Assembly (NCBI GenBank): GCA_036725345.1
Contig: DAIMEJ010000012.1
Coordinates: 30,794 to 94,793, forward strand
Origin: JAPLJU01 sp036725345
GTDB lineage: Bacteria > Desulfobacterota > Syntrophia > Syntrophales > UBA2192
Reading direction: 5' to 3'
DNA: 64,000 nucleotides
Shown here piece by piece: positions 51,815-60,003 of this stretch; the first letter of the stretch is position 1; each line of letters starts with the position of its first letter. A program made the translations under genes and the position numbers. A model generated the notes under the pieces. The model worked only from the letters and a program-made list of their open reading frames with translations, ran no database searches and was not told the DNA's origin.

Positions 51815-52816
51815 ATGAACATAGCCGTATTCAGCGCCACGCGCTATGACCGCGATTACCTGGACGCAGCCAATGCCGGCTCGGGTCACCGGATGACCTA
51901 TTTCGATGTGCCGCTGGAGAGGGAAACGGTATCGCTTGCACACGCGCATGATGCCGTATGCATCTTCGTCAATGACAAGGCTGACGCAGACGTCATGGAA
52001 ATGCTCTCGCACGGAGGAACTCGTCTTGTTGCCCTGCGTTGCACCGGCTTCAATAACGTCGATCTGAAGGCAGCAGCGCGTTTCGGGCTCAAGGTCGTGC
52101 GTGTCGTTACTTACTCACCGTACTCGGTCGCCGAACATGCCGTAGCCCTCCTCCTAGCGATCAACCGCAAGATTCACAGGGCATACAACCGAACCCGTGA
52201 TTCGAACTTCGCCCTCGACGGACTGATGGGCTTCGATCTGTACGGCAAGACGGTCGCCGTGGTCGGCACCGGCAAGATCGGGCGTGTGTTTGGCCGCATC
52301 ATGCTGGGGTTCGGCTGCGAGGTGATCGGCTACGACAAGTACCCTTCAACCGAGTTTGAGGCCCTTGGCGCCCGCTATGCACGGCCGGGCGAAATCGGCG
52401 TCAGGGCCGATATGATCTCTCTGCACTGCCCACTGACACCGGAAACGCATCACATTATCAACGCGGACACACTGTCCCGCGCCAAGCGCGGCGCCATTCT
52501 GGTTAATACCAGCCGTGGTGGGCTGGTCGACACCGAAGCGGCGATCGAGGCCCTGAAAAGCGGTCAACTCGGTGGCCTGGCAATCGACGTCTATGAGCAG
52601 GAGGCGGATCTCTTCTTTCGTGATCTGTCTAACGAAATCATTTCCGACGACGTTTTTCAGCGTCTCCTGTCATTTCCGAATGTCATTGTCACCGGACATC
52701 AGGCCTTTTTCACCCATGAAGCGATTACGACCATCTGTGAAACCACGATTAGCAGTATCAATGAATTCGTCGCCGGGCGGCCGCTGTCCAATGAAATCAA
52801 GGCAGAAGCCCCCTGA
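51815..52816 (+). CDS. ldhA: D-lactate dehydrogenase-like 2-hydroxyacid dehydrogenase
   Basis: A 333-residue NAD-dependent D-2-hydroxyacid dehydrogenase, cytosolic, reducing pyruvate to D-lactate. Substrate-binding LVALRCTGFNNVDL; NAD-binding VAVVGTGKIGRVFG; catalytic Arg in NTSRGGLVD, Glu in IDVYEQEAD and His in TGHQAFFT. The FFRDLSNEII stretch is typical of the LdhA fermentative branch. A GGAGG ribosome site precedes the ATG. It is behind tandem-palindrome promoter copy 5, with a 70-80 nt leader. Confidence 0.92.
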   Translation: MNIAVFSATRYDRDYLDAANAGSGHRMTYFDVPLERETVSLAHAHDAVCIFVNDKADADVMEMLSHGGTRLVALRCTGFNNVDLKAAARFGLKVVRVVTYSPYSVAEHAVALLLAINRKIHRAYNRTRDSNFALDGLMGFDLYGKTVAVVGTGKIGRVFGRIMLGFGCEVIGYDKYPSTEFEALGARYARPGEIGVRADMISLHCPLTPETHHIINADTLSRAKRGAILVNTSRGGLVDTEAAIEALKSGQLGGLAIDVYEQEADLFFRDLSNEIISDDVFQRLLSFPNVIVTGHQAFFTHEAITTICETTISSINEFVAGRPLSNEIKAEAP

Positions 52817-52926
52817 CAACGCTGTTGCCGTGAGTAATAGATTGCTTTTTCCTTTAAGCGTTAATGCTATCAAACTATCATCTTCGATCTTATGAACACT
52901 GTATTTTCCTCTTTATTATCCATGCT

Positions 52927-52991
52927 GGACCAAAGTCCAGTGTGTGTAAAACCAAGGTCCAATTTACCAACGGATTGGAATGATGTACGAA
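52927..52991 (+). promoter_or_regulatory. Tandem-palindrome promoter, copy 6
   Basis: GGACCAAAGTCC at 52927-52938 and AAACCAAGGTCC at 52949-52960, TTTACC at 52963-52968, 17 bases ending TG, TACGAA at 52986-52991. Drives orphan paralogue 3; part of a larger duplicated block with copy 3. Confidence 0.78.
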
Positions 52992-53030
52992 TCATCACAT
53001 AAAACGAAATATCCGTCAGGAGGGAAGCAA

Positions 53031-53342
53031 ATGAAAAGTTACAAAGTCGAGGGTCTCGAAGATGTAGGGGCCGTTCTCTATGGCATTGTGGTGAGATATG
53101 ACAAAACCGGATTTGCAGAGGCCAGGATGATTCCAAAGGATCTGAAAGCTGCCCGTCACATTGTCGATGGTTTCCTGAATTATGTGAGGGGCCGACATGA
53201 ACGGCGAAAAATTCCATTCAACCGTCTCAGCCTCGTATTTGAGAGAGGCCGTGGTGATCAGGTCGGGTCGTTCATCCTTGGCATGGGGAAGCCGCCGGCC
53301 AAGAGTAAAAAGCCTTCGCCTCGGAAGACGGCATCGAAATAG
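53031..53342 (+). CDS. Orphan small protein, MKSYKV family, paralogue 3
   Basis: 103 residues, differing from paralogue 2 at only about ten positions, mostly conservative (for example MIPKDLK versus LVPKDLK). The same AGGAGGGAAGCAA ribosome site and promoter arrangement. Followed by an intact terminator at 53448. Preservation of the frame next to a decayed patatin argues that the small protein itself is under selection. Confidence 0.87.
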   Translation: MKSYKVEGLEDVGAVLYGIVVRYDKTGFAEARMIPKDLKAARHIVDGFLNYVRGRHERRKIPFNRLSLVFERGRGDQVGSFILGMGKPPAKSKKPSPRKTASK

Positions 53343-53447
53343 AGAAAGCTCACTGCACAGGCGGCATAGTCGGCGAGGATATTTCGCACGAACCCTTTTC
53401 GACAGCTCAATATGAAATCATGGGAGAAGGTTGTCTTTACTCACAAT

Positions 53448-53479
53448 GAACCGCAGAGTCATTTCTGACCCTGCGGTTC
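53448..53479 (+). terminator. Hairpin terminator after orphan paralogue 3
   Basis: GAACCGCAGAGTCA / TGACCCTGCGGTTC with a TTTC loop, 14 bp with one G-U, followed by GATCTTTT. The loop region matches the hairpins at 2815 and 48726. Confidence 0.75.
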
Positions 53480-53513
53480 GATCTTTTCCGCCTGCGATGT
53501 AAGAGGGGACTGC

Positions 53514-53753
53514 ATGAAGAAGAAGGTATGGAGGTGGTTTGTGGTCCCGCTGTTTCTTGTCATAGCGGCAGGCTGCGCCCACTGGCCTGACACACCGCGG
53601 CTTGAGCAGGTCGGCGCATCCGGCTACCGCCCCGCCCTGAACAGCCCCGGCCAGTCGGATGACCTGATGGTAATTCTCGCCATGTCCGGCGGCCTGCCGT
53701 TATTCTGCCCGTATGAATCATCAGGCTGGCGCAGCCGCCGTCTGCCTTTATAA
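53514..53753 (+). pseudogene. Truncated copy of the patatin lipoprotein
   Basis: The first 61 residues match the lipoprotein at 48799: signal WRWFVVPLFLVIAAGC, then AHWPDTPRLEQVG and SDDLMVILAMSGG. After SGG the sequence changes to an unrelated 19-residue tail and a stop. The nucleophile and the rest of the enzyme are absent. It still encodes a possible 79-residue lipoprotein, but no function is expected. Confidence 0.85.
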
Positions 53754-53822
53754 TACCGGCGGAGATCCGGGCCATCGACGGGAAGATCCGTTTAACGATT
53801 TTAACGAAAGGGCAGGTGTGTC

Positions 53823-56534
53823 ATGACCGCTGAGCACGATCGCCTCGAGGAAGCGCGGACCCAGAACGTGCCCTGGAAGAAGTGGGGGCCCTATCTCTCC
53901 GAGCGTCAGTGGGGTACGGTACGCGAGGATTACAGCGAAACGGGGGATGCTTGGAACTTCTTCACCCACGACCACGCCCGTTCCCGGGCTTACCGATGGG
54001 GCGAAGATGGTCTTGCCGGGTTCTCCGATGACGGGCAGCGGCTGTGCTTCGCCCTGGCGCTGTGGAACGGCAAGGACCCGATCCTCAAGGAGCGCCTCTT
54101 CGGGCTCACGAACAGCGAGGGGAACCACGGCGAGGACGTCAAGGAGTACTACTTCTACCTCGACTCGACACCGACCCACTCCTACATGAAGTACCTCTAC
54201 AAGTATCCCCAGGCGGCGTACCCCTATGCCGACCTCGTGGAGACGAACCGGCGGCGCAGCCGTGACGAGATGGAATACGAACTCCTCGACACGGGTGTCT
54301 TCAACGAAGATCGCTACTTTGACGTCTTCGTGGAATATGCGAAGGCAGGCCCGGATGACATCCTGGTGAAGATCACCGCGGCCAACCGGGGGCCGGAGGC
54401 CGCCGAGTTGCATGTGCTGCCGACCCTGTGGTTCCGAAACGACTGGGCGACATGGGTGGCCAGACCTTCCGAGAAGCCTGTGCTCAAGGAGATTAGGGGG
54501 CCGTCGGGTACAAAGATGATCGAGGCAGCGCATCCGCAACTGGAGACGCACTATCTGTACTGCGATAGCGATGCAACGCTTCTCTTTACCGAGAACGAAA
54601 CGAACCATGCAAAGCTCGGCCTCGAGTACCCGGACGCAGGCTCTTATCTCAAGGACGGCATCAACGACTGCGTGGTCCATGGACAAGAGAACGCGGTGAA
54701 CCCTGCGAAGACGGGAACGAAGGCGTCGGCCCACTACCGGGTGAATGTCGGTCCGGGCCAATCGGCCGTGATCCGCCTGCGGCTTTCAGACACTTTTCCT
54801 GAAAAGGAGAAACCCTTCGGCAAGAATTTTGATGAAATCTTCTCGGCGAGGCGCCGTGAAGCCGATGAATTTTACCAGTCCGTGACTCCCCCATCGGTTT
54901 CCCCGGATGCGGCCAATGTGATGCGCCAGGCCATCGCCGGCATGCTCTGGAGCAAGCAATACTACTATCTCGATGCCGATCAGTGGCTGGAGGAACACCG
55001 CGCACACCCCCTCCATCGCGGCAGCCGCACCTTCCGGAACCGGGAGTGGTTCCACATGGTAAACGAGGACATCATCTCGATGCCCGACAAGTGGGAGTAC
55101 CCCTGGTATGCCGCCTGGGACCTTGCCTTCCACACGCTCCCCATCTCGATCGTGGACCCGGACTTCGCCAAGGAGCAGATGGAGCTGATGCTCCGCGGGG
55201 TCTACCTGCATCCCAGCGGCCAGATCCCGGCCTACGAGTGGAACTTCAGCGACGTGAACCCGCCGGTCCACGCCTGGGCGACCCTGTTCCTGCACCGCAC
55301 CGAGCAGGCCCTGCGGGGCGAGACGGACCTCGACTTCCTCAAGTCGGCCTTCCACAAGCTCATCCTGAACTTCACCTGGTGGGTGAACCGCAAGGACCGT
55401 TTCGGCAAGAACGTCTTCGAGGGCGGCTTCCTGGGCCTCGACAACATCGGGGTCTTCGACCGGAGCGCCCCCCTGCCCACCGGGGGCTACCTGGAGCAGG
55501 CCGACGGCACGGCGTGGATGGCCCTCTTCACCCAGAACATGCTCGAGATCGCGACGGAGCTTGCCGCCCACGACCGCATCTACGAAGACATGGCCTTCAA
55601 GTTCGTGGAGCATTTTCTTTATATCGCCGCGGCCATGAACCAGCCCGGACAGGACGGCATGTGGGACGAGGAGGACGGTTTCTACTACGACCTGCTGCGT
55701 CTCCCCGACGGGACGGCAACGCGCCTCAAGGTGCGCTCCATGGTGGGGCTTCTGCCCCTTTGCGCCACGACGGTGGTAGAGAAATGGCAGCGCGAACGTA
55801 ATCCGCGGGCAACGATGGCGTTTCAGTCTCGCTTGCGGCAGATGCCGGAACTCCTGGCGTCCATCCACCCCGCGGGCCCGGGTCATCTTGGGGTGGCCGA
55901 GAGGGGGATCATTGCCTTGGTCAACCGGGAGCGGCTTCGCCGGATCCTATCGAAGATGCTCGACGAGGAAGAGTTCCTGAGCCCTTACGGCATCCGCTCG
56001 CTCTCAAAATTCCATGAGCGACACCCCTACATTTTTTACACGGGCGGCCAGGAGCACCGGGTGGACTACCTGCCGGCGGAGTCGAATACCGGCATGTTCG
56101 GCGGCAACTCCAACTGGAGGGGTCCGATCTGGATGCCGGTGAATGTTCTGATCATCCGGGCACTTCTTTCCTACTATCTCTACTATGGAGAAAATTTCAA
56201 GATCGAGTGCCCGACCGGTTCAGGCAGAGTGATGAACCTCTTCGAGGTCGCCAAGGAGATAGCCAATCGTCTGACCCGCATATTCCTGCGGGATGAGCAG
56301 GGAAGACGTCCCGTTTATGGAGGAGCGGGGAAATTCCAGGCCGATCTTTACTGGCGAGACCATATCCTGTTTTACGAGTACTTTCACGGCGACAATGGCG
56401 CGGGGCTCGGCGCGAGCCATCAGACGGGCTGGACGGGGCTTGTAGCAAAGCTCATCCAGCTCTTTGGCTTGCTCGATCCCCAAAAGGCCCTCGAGATTGG
56501 CAAGGCTGCGGCATTCAATGGTCGATCGACATGA
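53823..56534 (+). CDS. GH63/MGH1-like glucosidase
   Basis: A 903-residue predicted glycoside hydrolase of the mannosyl-oligosaccharide-glucosidase-like (alpha/alpha)6 type. Conserved stretches: WNFFTHDHARSRAYRWGEDG near the N-terminus, WYAAWDLAFHTLPI and PDFAKEQMELML in the barrel, YEWNFSDVNPPVHAWA (with the likely acid Asp), and GMFGGNSNWRGPIWMPVN near residue 760. No signal peptide, so cytosolic; it may act on alpha-glucans or glucosylated compatible solutes. GC-rich, unlike the AT-rich genes before it. A membrane protein follows 64 bp downstream. Confidence 0.88.
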   Translation: MTAEHDRLEEARTQNVPWKKWGPYLSERQWGTVREDYSETGDAWNFFTHDHARSRAYRWGEDGLAGFSDDGQRLCFALALWNGKDPILKERLFGLTNSEGNHGEDVKEYYFYLDSTPTHSYMKYLYKYPQAAYPYADLVETNRRRSRDEMEYELLDTGVFNEDRYFDVFVEYAKAGPDDILVKITAANRGPEAAELHVLPTLWFRNDWATWVARPSEKPVLKEIRGPSGTKMIEAAHPQLETHYLYCDSDATLLFTENETNHAKLGLEYPDAGSYLKDGINDCVVHGQENAVNPAKTGTKASAHYRVNVGPGQSAVIRLRLSDTFPEKEKPFGKNFDEIFSARRREADEFYQSVTPPSVSPDAANVMRQAIAGMLWSKQYYYLDADQWLEEHRAHPLHRGSRTFRNREWFHMVNEDIISMPDKWEYPWYAAWDLAFHTLPISIVDPDFAKEQMELMLRGVYLHPSGQIPAYEWNFSDVNPPVHAWATLFLHRTEQALRGETDLDFLKSAFHKLILNFTWWVNRKDRFGKNVFEGGFLGLDNIGVFDRSAPLPTGGYLEQADGTAWMALFTQNMLEIATELAAHDRIYEDMAFKFVEHFLYIAAAMNQPGQDGMWDEEDGFYYDLLRLPDGTATRLKVRSMVGLLPLCATTVVEKWQRERNPRATMAFQSRLRQMPELLASIHPAGPGHLGVAERGIIALVNRERLRRILSKMLDEEEFLSPYGIRSLSKFHERHPYIFYTGGQEHRVDYLPAESNTGMFGGNSNWRGPIWMPVNVLIIRALLSYYLYYGENFKIECPTGSGRVMNLFEVAKEIANRLTRIFLRDEQGRRPVYGGAGKFQADLYWRDHILFYEYFHGDNGAGLGASHQTGWTGLVAKLIQLFGLLDPQKALEIGKAAAFNGRST

Positions 56535-56598
56535 GAGGGAAAACCGAACAGGACATCCTTATTTTGGCAAACTGCAGTTCAGAAAGGAGTTATCAGAA

Positions 56599-57783
56599 AT
56601 GACCCTCCCGGCCATGGCAAGCGAGTCTCATCTCTATTTTGAAAGAGGCGGGCCTTCGTACAGGCTCATGCAGAGGATCGGCGTGATCAAAGAGGAGCCT
56701 TCCATTGGCCGGAGGATCATCATTTTCCTGGGCCTGACATGGCTCCCGCTGCTCGTTCTTTCCTTCCTCGAGGGGATTGCCCTGGGTCCATCGCCGGAGC
56801 AGTCATTCCTGCTGGATTTCTCGACCTATGCCAGGTTCTTTATAGGATTCCCGATGATTATCATCGCAGAGGTCATGATCGGGCCCCGGCTGACGATTGC
56901 CGGTCTCCACTTTGTCAATTCCGGCCTGGTCAGGGAAGAGGACTACCCCGCATACGATTCGGCCGTTGAAAAGGTCGAATCCCGCAGAGAAGCCCGGCTG
57001 CCGGAGCTGATCATTCTGGGCATCGCCGTTTTCGGAGCCTGGTCCATGACCGCGGCCATGTATGCGGGACACGAGAAAAGCTGGCACATCATCCAGACAA
57101 GCGAAGGCATCCGGCTGTCGCTGGCCGGGTTCTGGTACCTCCTGGTGGCCGTGCCCCTCCTGCAGTTCATGTTCTTCCGGTGGATCTGGCGGCTGATCAT
57201 CTGGACAGGGTTTCTGCTGGACATGTCCCGGTTGGACCTCCGGGTATCCGTGACACATCCCGATCAGGCGGCAGGACTCGCTTTCCTGGGCCCGGCCCAG
57301 GTCTCATTCGGCTTGCTTGCCTTCGGCCTCAGCAGCATCCTCAGCGCAAGCGCGGCGTTTCTCATCGTTTTCAAGGGTGCCGACATAGAGACCTTCAAGA
57401 TCCCCTTCATCGTGTATCTCGTTCTCATCAACCTTGTCTTTCTCGGCCCTCTTCTGGTCTTTTTCCCCCTGCTGGCAAGAACGCGCAGGCAGGGACTTCG
57501 CGAGTTCAGTGCCCTGGTGAACCGGTATGATCAATCTTTCGTTGACAAATGGATCAGGGGCAAGGCGCCGGCGGATGAACCGCTTCTCGGAACCGGTGAT
57601 ATTCAGTCGCTGGCCGACCTGGGGAACAGCTTCATATTTGCCCGCCAGATGAAACCGATTCCCTTTAGCTTGCAGACGATCATCCAGATGTCCGTGATCG
57701 CTGCGGCGCCGATGCTTCCCCTGCTTCCGCTGGTCATGCCCATCGCCGACATCCTGAAAATACTTGGCAAGGCACTGCTGTAG
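56599..57783 (+). CDS. Polytopic inner-membrane protein of unknown function
   Basis: A 394-residue protein with about six membrane helices (IIIFLGLTWLPLLVLSFLEG, FFIGFPMIIIAEVMIGPRLT, LVAVPLLQFMFFRWIWRLII and others) and polar conserved parts such as DLRVSVTHPDQAAGLAFLG and LVNRYDQSFVDKWIRG. I know similar proteins only as hypotheticals. AAAGGAG precedes the ATG at 56599; the frame is open upstream into the glucosidase gene. Its stop lies 6 bp before tandem-palindrome promoter copy 7. Confidence 0.8.
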   Translation: MTLPAMASESHLYFERGGPSYRLMQRIGVIKEEPSIGRRIIIFLGLTWLPLLVLSFLEGIALGPSPEQSFLLDFSTYARFFIGFPMIIIAEVMIGPRLTIAGLHFVNSGLVREEDYPAYDSAVEKVESRREARLPELIILGIAVFGAWSMTAAMYAGHEKSWHIIQTSEGIRLSLAGFWYLLVAVPLLQFMFFRWIWRLIIWTGFLLDMSRLDLRVSVTHPDQAAGLAFLGPAQVSFGLLAFGLSSILSASAAFLIVFKGADIETFKIPFIVYLVLINLVFLGPLLVFFPLLARTRRQGLREFSALVNRYDQSFVDKWIRGKAPADEPLLGTGDIQSLADLGNSFIFARQMKPIPFSLQTIIQMSVIAAAPMLPLLPLVMPIADILKILGKALL

Positions 57784-57789
57784 CATGTT

Positions 57790-57854
57790 GGACCAAAGTC
57801 CAGTAAGGCTAGGACCAAGGTCCAATTTACCTCCGGCATTGGAAGATGTATGTA
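57790..57854 (+). promoter_or_regulatory. Tandem-palindrome promoter, copy 7
   Basis: GGACCAAAGTCC at 57790-57801 and GGACCAAGGTCC at 57812-57823, TTTACC at 57826-57831, 17 bases ending TG, TATGTA at 57849-57854. Drives the receiver-only regulator at 57934. Confidence 0.78.
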
Positions 57855-57933
57855 ATTCAAAAAAAGAGATAATTTTCTGTATAACCGGCATTACCGCATC
57901 CGGAGTTTCAACCGAGGGGAGAAAGGTCAATCC

Positions 57934-58344
57934 ATGGTTCCGACGGCAGACACCGTTTACGTTGTGGACGATGATTCGTCTGTGTGCAACGCCGTGCGAC
58001 GGCTGCTCAGGTCCACTCAATACCGTGTTCATATCTTCGGCTCAGCCGAGGAGTTTCGCCGGGCGGATTTCAGAAGCTGTCCGGGTTGTTTGCTCCTCGA
58101 TATCAGGCTTCCGGGAATAAGCGGGTTTGAACTTCAACAAGAACTGCTTGCCTCGGGGGTTCGAATGCCCGTGATCTTCATAACCGGTCATGACCGTGCC
58201 GGAATGGAGGAACAGGCGATAAAGCTGGGCGCCACGGCATACCTGCGGAAGCCCTTTGACGAAGAGGCCCTGCTTGGTGCTGTTCGCCTTGCCTTGAAAT
58301 CTCTATCAAACAGAAAGACGCCCGAGATCGAAAGCGGCGGGTAG
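57934..58344 (+). CDS. Receiver-only response regulator (FixJ-like)
   Basis: A 136-residue single receiver domain. Acidic pocket DDD (12-14), phospho-acceptor Asp56 in LLLDIRLP and Lys106 in LRKPFDE occupy the same positions as in the FixJ-type regulator at 41791, and the receiver is similar (DDDSS, SAEEF/SAAQF, FITGH/FISGH). There is no output domain: the protein ends shortly after the last receiver helix. It sits behind tandem-palindrome promoter copy 7. It could draw phosphoryl groups from the kinase at 38600 and damp its own activation; this is inference. Confidence 0.9.
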   Translation: MVPTADTVYVVDDDSSVCNAVRRLLRSTQYRVHIFGSAEEFRRADFRSCPGCLLLDIRLPGISGFELQQELLASGVRMPVIFITGHDRAGMEEQAIKLGATAYLRKPFDEEALLGAVRLALKSLSNRKTPEIESGG

Positions 58345-58369
58345 AGTGTTTTGACTGAATTTCTCATGA

Positions 58370-58406
58370 GTCGGGAAGGAAAGGGCATGTGCCCTGCCTT
58401 CCCGAC
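58370..58406 (+). terminator. Hairpin after the receiver-only regulator
   Basis: GTCGGGAAGG / CCTTCCCGAC with an inner AGGGCA / TGCCCT stem. No good T-run follows, so it may act as a weak terminator or a barrier to RNA decay. Confidence 0.5.
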
Positions 58407-58497
58407 CCCCTCCCGACCGGGGGAAAAATCAAGAGGGCCTTTTAGAAGCAGTCAAAAAGAGAATCAACATAAAAAATACGCCGAAAGGAGGTTATTC

Positions 58498-58746
58498 ATG
58501 ATCAAAAAGTTGGCAGCATGCCTTGTTTGCGTTGTTTTCCTAGTCGGCTGCGGGTCCTACTACAAGGTGGCAGATCCCGCCTCGAAGAATATCTACTACA
58601 CGGAAAGTATTGAGCAGATGGGCAGCGGGGCCATCAAGTTCAAGGATGCCAGAACGGGGAGTGAGGTGATTCTCCAGTCTTCGGAAGTCAAGGAAATCGA
58701 ATCGAAGGAATTCCAGGAAGCGACAAAGCCACAGGAGAAAAAGTAG
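58498..58746 (+). CDS. Small lipoprotein (82 residues)
   Basis: Signal CLVCVVFLVGC with lipobox Cys near residue 18, then GSYYKVADPASKNIYYTESIEQMGSG, IKFKDARTGSEVILQSSEV and a lysine/glutamate-rich tail. The beta-rich core 'YKVxDxxSGxxYYT...G.I.F.D..TG..V.L.SSEV' is a pattern I have seen in small envelope lipoproteins of Proteobacteria, without known function. GAAAGGAGG precedes the ATG at 58498. First of a same-strand series of envelope genes. Confidence 0.85.
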   Translation: MIKKLAACLVCVVFLVGCGSYYKVADPASKNIYYTESIEQMGSGAIKFKDARTGSEVILQSSEVKEIESKEFQEATKPQEKK

Positions 58747-58784
58747 AAAAATAAAAGGCCAGAAAACCCTTAAGGAGGAAAAAA

Positions 58785-59258
58785 ATGAAGAAGAGATTAT
58801 CTGCCGTCATCGTGTTTTGTGTTCTTTTCCTGTTCATCGTTCCCGTCTGCGCCCAGGACAAGCCCGCTGACACCAATCAGCTGGTGAGGGAGAAAATTCA
58901 GGCCGACAAGAAGCTTTTGATCGCGGAGAACATGCAGCTCACCGAGTTGGAGGCCAAGGCGTTCTGGCCTGTTTACGAAAGCTACCAGAAGGAGCAGGGT
59001 AAAATCGTGGACCGTGCCAAGATACTGATCGACGACTATGCGAAGAACTATAAGACCATGACCGACGCCACGGCGAAGAAATTGCTCGATGACTCGATCG
59101 CGATTGAGAATGACCGGCTCAAGCTGAAGAAGGACTACCTGCCTAAGTTCCGCAAGGTCCTGTCGGAGAAAAAGGTGGCCCGCTATTATCAGCTGGAAAA
59201 CAAGGTCTTCGCGGTGGTGAGCTACGAGCTGGCGCAGGTCATTCCCCTTGTAAAGTAG
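58785..59258 (+). CDS. Exported helical protein of unknown function
   Basis: A 157-residue periplasmic protein. Signal VIVFCVLFLFIVPVCA, then a highly charged, alpha-helical mature part (LVREKIQADKKLLIAENMQL, FWPVYESYQKEQGKIVDRAK, DDSIAIENDRLKLKKDYLPK). The helical, charged character and the 'FWPVYxxYxxE' start recall Spy/CpxP-like periplasmic helpers, but the LTxxQ motif of that family is absent. AAGGAGG precedes the ATG. It is 38 bp after the lipoprotein gene. Confidence 0.8.
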   Translation: MKKRLSAVIVFCVLFLFIVPVCAQDKPADTNQLVREKIQADKKLLIAENMQLTELEAKAFWPVYESYQKEQGKIVDRAKILIDDYAKNYKTMTDATAKKLLDDSIAIENDRLKLKKDYLPKFRKVLSEKKVARYYQLENKVFAVVSYELAQVIPLVK

Positions 59259-59400
59259 GGTCCGCGAGGGGGTTGTCCCCGGACTCGGGTGGTTACAGGG
59301 CGGGGAGACTCTGCCCTGCAACCCTCGAACGGAACTTTCACAAGACGGGTTTCGGGCATAAAGTCTTCGGGCCCTGGTCCGAGATTCAGGAGAGTGAAAA

Positions 59401-59988
59401 ATGAAATATGCAAAATTATGCATGGTGATGTGGGTTGTTTTCGCTGTCGCCCTGTCGGGGATGTTCCTCACCGGCACAGCCTGTGCGCAGGCATCGAAGA
59501 AAGCACAGCAACAGCAAGAGGTTCGGAAGATGGCCGGTGAAACGCTGAACCGTCTTTACAAGGTTCAGCCCAGGGCGAAGCAGGCCGTGGAGAATGCAGC
59601 CGGCTATGCCGTCTTCAGCAACTTCGGCATGAAGATTTTCTTTGCCGGCGGCGGCAGTGGCGGCGGAATGGCCGTGGACAACAAGACCAGGAATGAGACC
59701 TTCATGAAAATGGTCGAGGTCCAGGCCGGCCTGGGCCTCGGGGTCAAGAAGTTCCGGGTGGTATTTGTCTTTGATACACAGAAGGCCCTGAATGACTTTG
59801 TGAATTCCGGCTGGGAATTCGGCGGGCAGACCACCGCCGCGGCCAAGGCCGGTGACCAGGGAGCCGCACTGTCCGGCGCCGTCTCCGTCGCACCCGGTGT
59901 CTGGATGTACCAACTCACCGACACGGGCCTCGCCGCGGAAATCACGGGGAAGGGGACCAAGTACTACAAGGACAGCAACCTGAATTAA
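59401..59988 (+). CDS. Exported SYLF (Ysc84-like) lipid-binding protein
   Basis: A 195-residue periplasmic protein. Signal VMWVVFAVALSGMFLTGTACA, then the SYLF/Ysc84 domain: YAVFSNFGMKIFFAGGGSGGG, VEVQAGLGLGVKKFRVVFVF and VNSGWEFGGQTTAAAK, the standard family order. SYLF proteins bind phosphoinositides in eukaryotes; the bacterial role is unclear. GGAGAG lies ahead of the ATG. The transporter gene starts 15 bp downstream, so both are probably on one transcript. Confidence 0.9.
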   Translation: MKYAKLCMVMWVVFAVALSGMFLTGTACAQASKKAQQQQEVRKMAGETLNRLYKVQPRAKQAVENAAGYAVFSNFGMKIFFAGGGSGGGMAVDNKTRNETFMKMVEVQAGLGLGVKKFRVVFVFDTQKALNDFVNSGWEFGGQTTAAAKAGDQGAALSGAVSVAPGVWMYQLTDTGLAAEITGKGTKYYKDSNLN

Positions 59989-60003
59989 GAAATGGGGAGT
60001 ACG

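Larger units (their letters stand above)
52927..53694 (+). repeat. Diverged duplicate of 48190-48976 (promoter, orphan gene, hairpin, patatin start)
   Basis: The order palindromes, leader, orphan gene, hairpin and patatin N-terminus is repeated with high identity, especially in leader and gene. Similarity ends at the patatin oxyanion glycines (53694 versus about 48976). Confidence 0.85.
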
